Source: Bacteroides stercorirosoris
Lineage (GTDB): Bacteria; Bacteroidota; Bacteroidia; Bacteroidales; Bacteroidaceae
Assembly (NCBI RefSeq): GCF_900142015.1
Contig: NZ_FQZN01000003.1
Location: 248,001 to 312,000 of the forward strand
Length of the DNA: 64,000 nucleotides
Reading direction: 5' to 3'
Positions 10,047-18,243 of this stretch are shown piece after piece. The position numbers and the translations under genes were made by a program. The notes below the pieces were generated by a model. That model worked only from the letters and a program-made list of their open reading frames with translations, ran no database searches and was not told the origin of the DNA. Each line of letters begins with the position of its first letter. The first letter of the stretch is position 1.

Positions 10047-11729
10047 ATGAACAACATTAAGAAAGTATTATCAGCCTGGATGCTGGTTGCATGTGTATTA
10101 CCGGTTGCAGCACAGTATCCTGTCATTCCCGATTCAGTGAAAGCGAGAGCGGCAAAACAGGAAGCAGAGTTCGACCGGAAATCGGATGCGGCATGGGAGA
10201 AAGCTTTGCCGGTAGTTTTGGAAGAAGCACAGAAAGGACGTCCTTATAAACCGTGGGCTTCTAAACCGGAAGATCTGATAAAAAGTAATATCCCTGCCTT
10301 TCCCGGTGCGGAAGGTGGAGGTATGTATACTCCCGGCGGACGTGGCGGTAAGGTTATTGTAGTCACCTCGCTGGAAGATTCAGGTCCCGGAACCTTGCGT
10401 GAGGCGTGTGAAACGGGCGGTGCACGTATCATCGTTTTCAATGTTTCCGGAGTTATCCGTTTGAAAGCTCCGATAAATGTGCGTGCTCCTTATGTGACGA
10501 TTGCCGGTCAGACAGCTCCCGGTGATGGTATCTGCGTCACGGGTCAGTCTTTTCTGATTGATACGCACGATGTTGTGATTCGTCATATGCGTTTCCGTCG
10601 TGGGGCGCAGGACGTAGCTTTCCGTGATGATGCCTTAGGAGGAAATGCCGTAGGAAACATTATCATAGACCACTGCTCTGCCAGCTGGGGATTGGATGAG
10701 AATATGTCCATCTACCGGCATGTTTATAATCGGGGAGCAGACGGACACGGTTTAAAGCTGCCGACTGTGAACATTACAATCCAGAACTCCGTATTTTCAG
10801 AAGCATTGGATGCCTATAATCATGCGTTCGGAGCTACAATAGGTGGTCATAACAGCATGTTCTGCCGCAATCTTTTCGCTTCCAATATCAGCCGTAACAG
10901 TTCGGTGGGTATGGATGGTGACTTCAACTTTGTCAACAATGTTGTTTTCAACTGGTGGAACCGTTCCGTTGACGGAGGTGATAACAATAGTTTCTATAAC
11001 ATGATTAACAACTACTTCAAGCCAGGTCCTATTACTCCGTTGGACAAACCGATCTCTTATCGCATTCTGAAACCGGAAGCCGGACGTGATAAGAGTAAAC
11101 CGATGTCTTTTGGGAAAGCTTATGTGCATGGAAATATCGTTCACGGCAATGCTAAAGTGACGAAGGATAACTGGGACGGTGGCGTGCAACTCGCCAATGA
11201 AGCGGATGCCGACAAGTTTATACCGCAAATCAGGGTGGACGAACCGTTTGAAATGTCTCCCGTGACTGTTATGGATGCTAAGAAGGCTTATAGCTTTGTC
11301 TTAAATAATGTGGGAGCAACTTTACCCAAACGTGATGCGGTGGATGCCCGTATCATCAAGACGGTGCAAACCGGAAAAGCCATTTATGTGAAAGACGCTC
11401 CGGAATTTGTTTCACCTTATGTGAAAAGACGTTTGCCCGCTGATTCTTATAAACAAGGTATTATCACAGATATTCGTCAGGTAGGAGGATTGCCGGAATA
11501 CAAGGGGGAACCTTATGTTGACTCTGACGGTGACGGAATGCCGGATGCGTGGGAAATAGCTAACGGGCTGAATCCGAATGATCCGGGAGATGCCGTGAAG
11601 GATTGCAACGGAGACGGATATACTAATATTGAGAAGTATATCAACGGTATGGATACGAAAAAGAAAGTAGACTGGACGGATTTGAAGAACAATCATGATA
11701 CTTTGTCCAAACGAAAAAGTCTGCTGTAA
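10047..11729 (+). CDS. Secreted PL1 family pectate lyase with C-terminal calcium-binding repeats
   Basis: The 560-residue protein has a signal peptide (about 1-22), a short helical N-terminal segment, then a PL1 parallel beta-helix opening with IPAFPGAEGGGMYTPGGRGG. The core has VTIAGQTAPGDGICV, VIRHMRFRRG and IIIDHCSASWGLDEN, all typical of Bacteroides pectate lyase-like proteins. The C-terminus (from about residue 490) carries two thrombospondin-type-3/EF-hand-like calcium loops (DSDGDGMPDAW and DCNGDGYTNIEKY). PL1 enzymes cut alpha-1,4-galacturonan by beta-elimination at the cell surface or in the periplasm. It has its own ECF-type promoter candidate, and a beta-helix/DUF6298 protein follows 29 nt downstream. 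A close paralogue lies at 28665. Confidence 0.92.
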   Translation: MNNIKKVLSAWMLVACVLPVAAQYPVIPDSVKARAAKQEAEFDRKSDAAWEKALPVVLEEAQKGRPYKPWASKPEDLIKSNIPAFPGAEGGGMYTPGGRGGKVIVVTSLEDSGPGTLREACETGGARIIVFNVSGVIRLKAPINVRAPYVTIAGQTAPGDGICVTGQSFLIDTHDVVIRHMRFRRGAQDVAFRDDALGGNAVGNIIIDHCSASWGLDENMSIYRHVYNRGADGHGLKLPTVNITIQNSVFSEALDAYNHAFGATIGGHNSMFCRNLFASNISRNSSVGMDGDFNFVNNVVFNWWNRSVDGGDNNSFYNMINNYFKPGPITPLDKPISYRILKPEAGRDKSKPMSFGKAYVHGNIVHGNAKVTKDNWDGGVQLANEADADKFIPQIRVDEPFEMSPVTVMDAKKAYSFVLNNVGATLPKRDAVDARIIKTVQTGKAIYVKDAPEFVSPYVKRRLPADSYKQGIITDIRQVGGLPEYKGEPYVDSDGDGMPDAWEIANGLNPNDPGDAVKDCNGDGYTNIEKYINGMDTKKKVDWTDLKNNHDTLSKRKSLL

Positions 11730-11758
11730 AGGTATGGTGGAAAAATAAGTTTGTTGTA

Positions 11759-14700
11759 ATGAATATACAATTAAAGATTATCCTTTTAGGATTATTGAGT
11801 ATGGGGTTTGCGCAGGGATATGCGCAAACCTTTGCTTTCCTCGATTACTCATATTGTGGCTACCGTGCTTCCGAACAGGATATCCCTTCCACCCGGAATG
11901 CGGTGTTTGTCTCCTGGCAGGCAGGTGATAATACTGCGCGCATTCAACGTGCCGTTGACTATGTGGCATCGTTGGTTCCTGATGCTTCCGGTTTCCGTGG
12001 AGCCGTATTGCTGGATCGGGGAGAGTTCTCTTTATCCGGAAATATTCGTATTTCTGCGTCCGGCATTGTGCTCCGGGGTATGGATAAGGAGCAGACTGTT
12101 CTGCTGAAAAAAGGAGTGGACAGAGGAGCTTTCATATATATGGAAGGAGTGGACGATTTGAATGTAAAAGACACTTTGCAGGTGCTTTCAGCTTATGTTC
12201 CGGTAAATGCAAGAACCTTGCAGGTATCTGCTTCTGCTTCCTTGAAGAAAGGTGACCGGATAATGGTGACACGGCCTTCCAGCAAAGAATGGATTGCTTC
12301 TTTAGGGTGTGACATCTTCGGAGGAGGCATCAGCGCCTTAGGATGGAAAGCCGGTGATACGGATTTGACCTGGGATCGGACTATAAGTGAAGTGGATGGC
12401 AATCAGATAACTATCGATGCTCCATTGACGGTGGCGTTAGATGCTCAATACGGTGCTTCGGTTGTCACCCCTTATCAATGGAATGGACGAATACAGGAGT
12501 GTGGTATCGAAAATATGACTTTGGTTTCTGATTATGATAAACGTTATCCCAAAGATGAAGATCATTGCTGGACGGGCATTTCTATTGCCAATGCGGAAAA
12601 CTGCTGGGTCAGGCGGATAAACTTCAAGCATTTTTCCGGCAGTGCGGTCATTGTGGAGCGTACGGGAGCGAAGATTACGGTCGAAGACTGCATCTCCAGA
12701 GAACCGGTTTCTGAGATTGGAGGGATGCGTCGTTGCACTTTCTATACTTTGGGGCAGCAAACCTTGTTTCAGCGTTGCTATTCGGAACAGGGCATCCATG
12801 ACTTTGCCGCCGGATATTGTGCTGCCGGACCCAATGCCTTTGTACAATGCGACTCGTATGAATCACTTGGATTCAGCGGTTCCATTGATGCCTGGGCATG
12901 CGGGTTGCTGTTCGATGTGGTCAATATAGACGGTCATAACCTTACATTCAAGAATCTGGGACAAGATAAGAATGGAGCCGGCTGGAATACGGCAAATAGT
13001 TTATTCTGGCAATGCACCGCTGCCGAAATAGAATGTTATGCTCCGGCAAAAGATGCGATGAACCGTGCCTACGGATGTTGGGCACAATTCTCTGGTGACG
13101 GTGAATGGGCGCAGTCCAATAATCATGTACAGCCACGCAGCCTTTTTTATGCTCAGTTGGAAGAACGTTTGCAAAAAAAATGTGCAGAACGTGCCCGTAT
13201 TCTACCCCGGAATACGAATGCGACCAGTAGCCCTACCGTTGAAGCTGCGATGGAACTTGCCAAAGAGACTTATAATCCGCGGTTGACATTAGAACATTGG
13301 ATTGAACAAGGTGAGTTTGCACCTTCGGTGGCAATTGCCGGATTGAAGTCAATTGATGATATGAAAGAGAAGAAAAACTCTCAGAGCAAAGCGTCGACCC
13401 CGGCTGAAGTTGTGATTGCAAACGGGCGTATTCAAATGGATGGGGCTTTATTAGTAGGAAAAAGCCGCACCACTCCCTGGTGGAACGGTAAACTCAGAAC
13501 CGGCCAGTTGAAGAAAGCAAGTCCTGCTATTACCCGTTTTGTTCCGGGGCGTGAAGGCTTGGGGCTGACAGACCGTATCGATTCGGTGGTTAACTTTATG
13601 AAGCAAAAGAATATATTGGTTTTCGACCAGAATTACGGACTTTGGTATGACCGTCGCCGTGATGACCATGAACGTGTCCGCCGTCGCGACGGGGATGTCT
13701 GGGGACCTTTCTATGAGCAACCTTTCGGACGTAGTGGTCAGGGAACTGCCTGGGAAGGGTTAAGCAAATATGATCTGAATCGCCCCAATGCCTGGTATTG
13801 GTCACGTCTGAAAGAATTTGCGGAGAAAGGTGGCAAGGAAGGATTGCTTCTGTTTCATGAGAACTATTTTCAGCATAACATTCTGGAAGCCGGTGCGCAT
13901 TGGGTAGACTGCCCTTGGAGAAGCAGCAACAATATCAACCGGACGGGATTTTCGGAGCCTGTTCCGTTTGCCGGTGACAAAAGAATTTTTGTTGCAGATA
14001 TGTTTTATGATATTAACCATCCGGTGCGGCGCGAATTACACCGGCAGTATATCCGTCAGTGCCTGAATAACTTTGCCGATAATTCGAATGTAATCCAGCT
14101 GACCAGCGCCGAGTTTACGGGTCCCTTGCATTTTGTGCAATTCTGGCTGGATGTAATAGCCGAATGGGAAGCCGAAACAGGTAAAAAGGCTAAGATAGCA
14201 TTGAGTACCACGAAAGATGTGCAAGATGCCATTCTTGCTGATCCGAAACGGGCTGCTGTAGTAGACGTTATAGATATCCGTTACTGGCATTATAATACTG
14301 ATGGTGTTTTTGCTCCGGAAGGTGGAAAGAATATGGCTCCCCGCCAACACATGCGTAAAATGAAGGCAGGAAAGGTGACCTTTGATGAAGCGTATAAAGC
14401 TGTGAGAGAGTATCGCCGGAAGTTTCCGGATAAGGCGGTTACTTTCTATGCACAAAATTATCCGGCTATGGGATGGGCGGTATTCATGGCGGGAGGTTCG
14501 TGTCCGGTGATACCCTGCACCGACAAAGCTTTCCTGAAGGATGCTGCGATGATGGAGGTAGAAGAAACAGACACGGGTGACTATCGAAAAATGGTAAAAT
14601 CTGGTATCGGAAGTATCATTTATTCCAAGTCCGGAACAGAAATTCCTGTTCCACTATCGTCCGGAAAGTATGCATTAAAGTACATTCACCCTGATACAGG

Positions 14701-14800
14701 AAGAGTGGATGTGATATCTAAGTCTTTGAAAATAAATGATGTATATCATTTGAAGACTTCGGAAAAGGAAGAAGGAATTTATTGGTTCCATAAACTGTAA
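11759..14800 (+). CDS. Secreted beta-helix protein with C-terminal DUF6298 domain
   Basis: The 1013-residue protein has a signal peptide (MNIQLKIILLGLLSMGFAQG). Residues of about 30-470 look like a right-handed beta-helix of the pectate-lyase/polygalacturonase superfamily: VLLDRGEFSLSGNIRISASG opens it and ENCWVRRINFKHFSG and ITVEDCISREP are rungs. After a linker (about 520-550) a second domain to the end matches DUF6298, which looks like a TIM-barrel hydrolase: NGRIQMDGALLVGKS, VFDQNYGLWYDRRRDDH, LLFHENYFQHN, LTSAEFTGPLHFVQFW. The conserved acidic residues (DQNYG, HENYFQ, SAEFTG) are plausible catalytic positions, but no reaction is established by the sequence. It follows the PL1 lyase by 29 nt and is closed by a strong terminator, so both likely act on the same pectin. 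Confidence 0.75.
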   Translation: MNIQLKIILLGLLSMGFAQGYAQTFAFLDYSYCGYRASEQDIPSTRNAVFVSWQAGDNTARIQRAVDYVASLVPDASGFRGAVLLDRGEFSLSGNIRISASGIVLRGMDKEQTVLLKKGVDRGAFIYMEGVDDLNVKDTLQVLSAYVPVNARTLQVSASASLKKGDRIMVTRPSSKEWIASLGCDIFGGGISALGWKAGDTDLTWDRTISEVDGNQITIDAPLTVALDAQYGASVVTPYQWNGRIQECGIENMTLVSDYDKRYPKDEDHCWTGISIANAENCWVRRINFKHFSGSAVIVERTGAKITVEDCISREPVSEIGGMRRCTFYTLGQQTLFQRCYSEQGIHDFAAGYCAAGPNAFVQCDSYESLGFSGSIDAWACGLLFDVVNIDGHNLTFKNLGQDKNGAGWNTANSLFWQCTAAEIECYAPAKDAMNRAYGCWAQFSGDGEWAQSNNHVQPRSLFYAQLEERLQKKCAERARILPRNTNATSSPTVEAAMELAKETYNPRLTLEHWIEQGEFAPSVAIAGLKSIDDMKEKKNSQSKASTPAEVVIANGRIQMDGALLVGKSRTTPWWNGKLRTGQLKKASPAITRFVPGREGLGLTDRIDSVVNFMKQKNILVFDQNYGLWYDRRRDDHERVRRRDGDVWGPFYEQPFGRSGQGTAWEGLSKYDLNRPNAWYWSRLKEFAEKGGKEGLLLFHENYFQHNILEAGAHWVDCPWRSSNNINRTGFSEPVPFAGDKRIFVADMFYDINHPVRRELHRQYIRQCLNNFADNSNVIQLTSAEFTGPLHFVQFWLDVIAEWEAETGKKAKIALSTTKDVQDAILADPKRAAVVDVIDIRYWHYNTDGVFAPEGGKNMAPRQHMRKMKAGKVTFDEAYKAVREYRRKFPDKAVTFYAQNYPAMGWAVFMAGGSCPVIPCTDKAFLKDAAMMEVEETDTGDYRKMVKSGIGSIIYSKSGTEIPVPLSSGKYALKYIHPDTGRVDVISKSLKINDVYHLKTSEKEEGIYWFHKL

Positions 14801-14804
14801 AACA

Positions 14805-14846
14805 AAAGGTCCCGTTGAAGCCAATTCGATGGGACCTTTCTTTTTA
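14805..14846 (+). terminator. Rho-independent terminator after the PL1/DUF6298 unit
   Basis: AAAGGTCCC (14805-14813) pairs with GGGACCTTT (14831-14839). The stem continues inward through CGTTGAA/TTCGATG with two G-T pairs, and CTTTTTAT follows. Confidence 0.9.
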
Positions 14847-14940
14847 TAGGTAATATCTAATAAAAAAGTGTTATAAAACATAGTACTTGTTTTTTCAATC
14901 TCCATATCAGATTTTACCTAAAGATTAAGTCGATACCGCA

Positions 14941-14948
14941 TAGCTTTG
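14941..14948 (+). promoter_or_regulatory. Bacteroides -7 box for the ECF sigma gene
   Basis: TAGCTTTG matches TAnnTTTG exactly and lies 27 nt before the ATG at 14976. The possible TTG start at 14946 falls inside this box, which favours the downstream ATG. No convincing -33 box is visible. The sigma gene is therefore probably read by the primary sigma factor. Confidence 0.55.
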
Positions 14949-14975
14949 CAACATCAAATCAATCGAATTAATGCT

Positions 14976-15527
14976 ATGATGGAACAGACTAATAATTCAA
15001 CCGAAACTTTACTTGCCTCTTTTCAAGCGGGCAATATGGCAGCTTTCTCTGAGCTATACGATTCGCACATTAACATTCTTTTTAATTATGGGTTGAAGTT
15101 GACTATTGATAAAGAGTTGCTGAAAGATTGCATCCACGATATTTTTGTGAAGCTTTATGTGAAGAAGGATGAACTGGGCGTCATTGAAAATCTGAAGTCC
15201 TATTTGTTTATTTCATTAAAGAATAAACTCTGTGATGAACTTCGCAAACGCATGTATATGTCCGACACGGCCGTCGAAGAGATAAATGCGGTATCACCTA
15301 CGGATGTGGAAGACGATTATATGGAGGAAGAGAAGACGCGGAGCAATCTCTTGCTGGTCAATAACCTTATGGACCAGTTATCTCCCCGGCAGCGCGAGGC
15401 GCTCACCTTATACTATATAGAAGAAAAGAAATACGAAGATATTTGCGAGATTATGGATATGAATTATCAGTCTGTACGCAATTTGATGCACCGGGGATTG
15501 ACAAAATTGCGTGCTTTGGTAGGGTAA
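14976..15527 (+). CDS. ECF family RNA polymerase sigma factor
   Basis: The 183-residue protein has the two-domain ECF layout. The sigma-2 region holds the core-binding segment around FNYGLKLTIDKELLKDCIHD and IFVKLYVKKDELGVIENLKS. The sigma-4 region (LSPRQREALTLYYIEEKKY, then DMNYQSVRNLMHRGLTKLR) is a helix-turn-helix that reads the -35 box. Such sigma factors are usually paired with a membrane FecR-type anti-sigma and a TonB transducer with an STN domain. Here the next gene encodes only a short cytoplasmic anti-sigma-like protein, and a GATTACA-N15-CGTC element stands between the two. The same element precedes seven other units of the locus, so this sigma factor is the natural candidate to read it. 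ATG 14976 is chosen over TTG 14946, which overlaps the -7 box. Confidence 0.95.
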   Translation: MMEQTNNSTETLLASFQAGNMAAFSELYDSHINILFNYGLKLTIDKELLKDCIHDIFVKLYVKKDELGVIENLKSYLFISLKNKLCDELRKRMYMSDTAVEEINAVSPTDVEDDYMEEEKTRSNLLLVNNLMDQLSPRQREALTLYYIEEKKYEDICEIMDMNYQSVRNLMHRGLTKLRALVG

Positions 15528-15574
15528 TAGGATTGCAGGAAAACTGTTAATATAGGCAAAAGAAGGTAGGTATT

Positions 15575-15600
15575 GAGTACACGTTCGGGATAACAGCGTC
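15575..15600 (+). promoter_or_regulatory. ECF-type promoter candidate 2, upstream of the anti-sigma-like gene
   Basis: GAGTACA at 15575-15581, 15 nt, CGTC at 15597-15600. It lies between the sigma gene and the small anti-sigma-like gene, 36 nt before the latter's start codon. The block order and spacing equal those of the other seven sites, though its spacer is less T-rich. Confidence 0.65.
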
Positions 15601-15636
15601 CTATTTATGTAAATGCTTTAAAAAAAGGACATAGGT

Positions 15637-15870
15637 ATGAGCGCTAAGGTAAAGTTTTTTTTGATGGATGAAGATTTCATAGATTATGCACTGGGTGTGG
15701 CTCCGGAATTGGCTTCTCAATGGGAGGCTTATTTCAGGGTACACCCGGAGGATATAATCGATGCGGAGGAGGCGAAAGCTGTATTATTGGCTCCCGCCGA
15801 TGTGGATTGCGGTCTTTTGAAAGATGAATGTGCAATGTTGAAAGATAGGATTATTAGCAGTATATTTTGA
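15637..15870 (+). CDS. Small anti-sigma-like protein (N-terminal domain only)
   Basis: The 77-residue protein resembles the cytoplasmic N-terminal domain of Bacteroides FecR-type anti-sigma factors: a helical start with MDEDFIDYALGVAPELASQW, an aromatic-rich turn (WEAYFRVHPE), then a helix with an EEAKAVLLA pattern. FecR proteins are normally about 300-400 residues with a membrane helix and a periplasmic domain that meets the STN domain of the transducer. None of that is present, and no continuation is visible downstream in any frame before the DUF6078 gene. It may be a free cytoplasmic regulator of the sigma factor just upstream, or a truncated remnant. Its own ECF-type promoter candidate would give negative feedback. 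The resemblance is by eye and weak in sequence. Confidence 0.6.
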   Translation: MSAKVKFFLMDEDFIDYALGVAPELASQWEAYFRVHPEDIIDAEEAKAVLLAPADVDCGLLKDECAMLKDRIISSIF

Positions 15871-15891
15871 CGCGTATTGGAATAAATTGGG

Positions 15892-15899
15892 TACATTTG
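15892..15899 (+). promoter_or_regulatory. Bacteroides -7 box for the DUF6078 gene
   Basis: TACATTTG matches TAnnTTTG and lies 36 nt before the ATG at 15936. It suggests a separate housekeeping promoter for the DUF6078 gene. Confidence 0.45.
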
Positions 15900-15935
15900 C
15901 ATGAAATTGCAATGTCCAATTAATTTCAGATCATT

Positions 15936-16388
15936 ATGATATTAAAACAAGATATCCCTCATGGCTATGCCCATTGTTTTGCAGGCAAAGACTGTTGTCC
16001 CAAAGCGAACAGTTGTCTGAGAGCCATAGCGGCGAAGTTACTCACAGAGAGCGAAGAACTGCAACCTCAAACCGTAAATACGGTGAATGCTATTTATGTT
16101 GAACAATTGTCCGACCTGTCTGCCTGCCCCCTTTACCGTTCGAGCGAACCGCTTCGCTATGCTAAGGGGATGACTCATCTCTTTGAAGATTTTCCCTTGA
16201 AAGATGCTCACAGCATCCGCCTCAGAGTCGTCAACTGTTTTTCGTGTGAACGTTACTTCTATCATTGTCGTAAGGGAGACCGGCTGATTTCGCCGGAAGA
16301 ACAGCGGAAGATAGCTAATGTATTTCGTGCCTCCGGTTTTGGCATTGTTCCCAAGTTCGATGGGTTTGAGTATGTGATTGCATGGTGA
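15936..16388 (+). CDS. DUF6078 family protein
   Basis: The 150-residue protein has no signal peptide and is rich in cysteine: CFAGKDCCPKANSCLR near the start, ACPLYRSSEPLRYAKGM in the middle and VVNCFSCERYFYHCRKGDR towards the end. This arrangement is that of the DUF6078 family, common in Bacteroides and of unknown function. The spaced cysteines suggest metal binding or a redox role, but that is inference. A terminator follows directly. It stands downstream of the sigma/anti-sigma pair with its own -7 box, and nothing in it ties it to pectin use. Confidence 0.8.
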   Translation: MILKQDIPHGYAHCFAGKDCCPKANSCLRAIAAKLLTESEELQPQTVNTVNAIYVEQLSDLSACPLYRSSEPLRYAKGMTHLFEDFPLKDAHSIRLRVVNCFSCERYFYHCRKGDRLISPEEQRKIANVFRASGFGIVPKFDGFEYVIAW

Positions 16389-16391
16389 TTC

Positions 16392-16420
16392 CTATATTTT
16401 CTCTCAATATAGTTTTTTTT
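16392..16420 (+). terminator. Terminator after DUF6078
   Basis: CTATATT (16392-16398) pairs with AATATAG (16406-16412), followed by eight T residues. Confidence 0.75.
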
Positions 16421-16423
16421 AAG

Positions 16424-16535
16424 TTGTCAGCACTCCAGCACTGATAACTCTCAAACCCTTTGCCAGTCGGGGTTTGACGGCAGTGCTGATAAGGTGTTGG
16501 TAAGTGACGACAAACGTTTTGTCAGCACTGAATTT
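16424..16535. repeat. Palindromic REP-like element
   Basis: Nested inverted repeats: AGCACT pairs with AGTGCT around an inner hairpin CTCAAACCC/GGGTTTGA, and further copies of the GTCAGCACT word flank the structure. It lies in the noncoding 783-nt stretch 16389-17171. The rest of that stretch holds a 22-bp repeat array (16753-16906), an ECF-type promoter (17032-17057) and AT-rich sequence in which I see no gene. Confidence 0.55.
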
Positions 16536-16752
16536 TAAGCTGTTTTTCAGTGTATATTGTTATGAGTCAAATAAATACCTCGTTTTTGCATGTGTGGAAT
16601 CTTTTCTCTTAATATGTGCATAAAAGGGCTTTCAAGTGGGTAGTTCTTGGTGCGGACACCCACATCCCCCACTATATATTAATTAAAGGGATTAGAGTCG
16701 ATAATCAATGTACTACTGTTCTGTTCCCCTACATCCATGTCACTGAATTACT

Positions 16753-16906
16753 GCAAAAGGGAAACAGTCTCACTGCAAGGTATGTGCAGTCTCGTTGCAA
16801 AGCATGTGCAGTGCTACTGCAAAGCATGTGCAGTATTACTGCAAAGCATATGCAGTGCTGCTGTAAAGTATATGCAGTATCATTGCAAAGTATGTGCAGC
16901 AACGTT
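16753..16906. repeat. 22-bp tandem repeat array A (seven units)
   Basis: Units start at 16753, 16775, 16797, 16819, 16841, 16863 and 16885, exactly 22 bp apart, with a consensus near GCAAAGCATGTGCAGTGCT. Together with the preceding ACT each unit forms a short inverted repeat (ACTGCA...TGCAGT). The first unit is the most diverged. Open reading frames across it only translate the repeat. Confidence 0.85.
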
Positions 16907-17031
16907 GCAACACAGTTATAGCATTACGTGTTAAGAGTAAGAGCATCGATTTTCCGCATTAGTGATTACAAAATAATCTTGTATTTGAAATTATAAAAAA
17001 GAACTCAGTCCTTTTTTATAGAAGAACTGAT

Positions 17032-17057
17032 GATTACAGAAGATATTTTTTTTCGTC
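17032..17057 (+). promoter_or_regulatory. ECF-type promoter candidate 3, upstream of the TIM-barrel gene
   Basis: GATTACA at 17032-17038, 15 nt with a run of T residues, CGTC at 17054-17057. The start codon is 114 nt downstream, the longest leader of the set. A weak -7-like TAAGTTTA also follows at 17065-17072. Confidence 0.7.
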
Positions 17058-17171
17058 TTGTTATTAAGTTTAAGATAAACTTGACTCTCGTAGAGGAATA
17101 TTCTTTTTATTCTCTTTTCAGGGGAAGGGATAATGATGCTGTTTTCTCGCAAAAACTGAATAGTATTATAA

Positions 17172-18104
17172 ATGAGAAAAATTTTGAATTTAATTAATAG
17201 TATGAATAAACAAGTCTTGATTAGTATTTATTTACTTCTTTTTGTCTTGCTTCCTGCAGGAGCTCAGAACTGTGAGGCAGTTCATGATGATTGTATACAA
17301 GTTGCACATCGCTATAAAGTAGCCGTATGTGATTGGATGATTTTGAAGCGTCAGAAGATCGGTTCGTTTCAGTTGGTACATGAATTGAAAGGTGATGGTG
17401 TAGAATTGGATATGGGATCTCTTGGTAAAAGGGAGATGTTCGATAATAAACTGCGTGAACCTCATTTTCAACAATTATTTCGTGAAACTGCCCGGAAGTT
17501 TCAACTGGAAGTTCCCTCTGTTGCCATGTCCGGTTTTTACGGTCAGTCTTTTTTAGAGCGTACTAATTATAAGGAGTTGGTTCGGGACTGTTTGGAAGCT
17601 ATGAAAGTGATGGATGCCAAAGTTGCTTTTCTTCCTTTAGGAGGAATAAAGGCAGGGTGGGAAGGAGAACCGGAGCTTCGGGCTGAAGTTGTGAAGCGTT
17701 TGAAAGAAGTGGGAGATATGGCTGCTTCCGAAGGTTTAGTAATCGGAATTGAAACCCAATTGGATGCCAAAGGTGATGTAAAGTTGTTGAAGGAGGTAGA
17801 TTCTTCCGGCATCAAGATTTATTTCAAATTTCAGAATGCATTAGAGAATGGACGTGATTTGTGTAAGGAAATTAAGATTTTAGGAAAAAAGAGAATCTGT
17901 CAGATTCATTGCACGGATACGGATGGGGTGACTCTTCCTTTTAATAAGCGGCTGGATATGAATAAAGTTAAAAAGACACTCGATAAAATAGGGTGGAGCG
18001 GATGGCTGGTCGTAGAGCGCTCACGGGATAAGGATGATGTACATAATGTCAGAAAGAACTATGGGACGAATATTGAGTATTTGAAGGAGGTGTTTCAGAA
18101 ATAA
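17172..18104 (+). CDS. Secreted sugar isomerase/epimerase-like TIM-barrel protein
   Basis: The 310-residue protein belongs to the xylose-isomerase-like (AP endonuclease 2) TIM-barrel superfamily. Metal-site residues are recognisable: the glutamate in VIGIETQLD (about 193), the histidine in CQIHCTDTDG (about 245) and the glutamate in WLVVERSRD (about 281). It carries a signal peptide, so it acts outside the cytoplasm, unusual for a phosphate-sugar isomerase. Bacteroides has many secreted relatives with unclear substrates, some acting on keto- or free sugars. The start could be ATG 17172 or ATG 17202; the second puts the signal peptide (MNKQVLISIYLLLFVLLPAG) at the very N-terminus and may be the true one. 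An ECF-type promoter candidate upstream and a terminator after it make it a single-gene unit of the PUL regulon. Confidence 0.8.
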   Translation: MRKILNLINSMNKQVLISIYLLLFVLLPAGAQNCEAVHDDCIQVAHRYKVAVCDWMILKRQKIGSFQLVHELKGDGVELDMGSLGKREMFDNKLREPHFQQLFRETARKFQLEVPSVAMSGFYGQSFLERTNYKELVRDCLEAMKVMDAKVAFLPLGGIKAGWEGEPELRAEVVKRLKEVGDMAASEGLVIGIETQLDAKGDVKLLKEVDSSGIKIYFKFQNALENGRDLCKEIKILGKKRICQIHCTDTDGVTLPFNKRLDMNKVKKTLDKIGWSGWLVVERSRDKDDVHNVRKNYGTNIEYLKEVFQK

Positions 18105-18115
18105 ATAAGAAGTAA

Positions 18116-18170
18116 TAACGAGGTAAGCGACTGAGTAAATATAATATGTATTCAGTCGCTTACCTTGTTA
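18116..18170 (+). terminator. Terminator after the TIM-barrel gene
   Basis: AGGTAAGCGACTGA (18121-18134) pairs with TCAGTCGCTTACCT across an AT-rich loop. The outer TAAC/GTTA pairs extend the stem. Confidence 0.85.
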
Positions 18171-18243
18171 TATAGGTTTTGACTATTATAAGGTGAGATA
18201 CTGTCGCACCTTTTCCGTTGATAAATTTAGGCAACATTGTTGT

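Noticed and set aside
16753..16906. CRISPR array
   Set aside because: The 22-bp units are contiguous with no unique spacers of normal length, and no cas genes are present.
16616..16934. Open frames with cysteine-rich repeats (YVQSRCKACAVLLQSMCS type)
   Set aside because: They are translations of 22-bp array A in different frames; the period is not a multiple of three and there is no gene-like start.
16964..16989. A further GATTACA word 68 nt upstream of promoter candidate 3
   Set aside because: The position 22 nt downstream reads TTGA instead of CGTC, so only half of the element is present.
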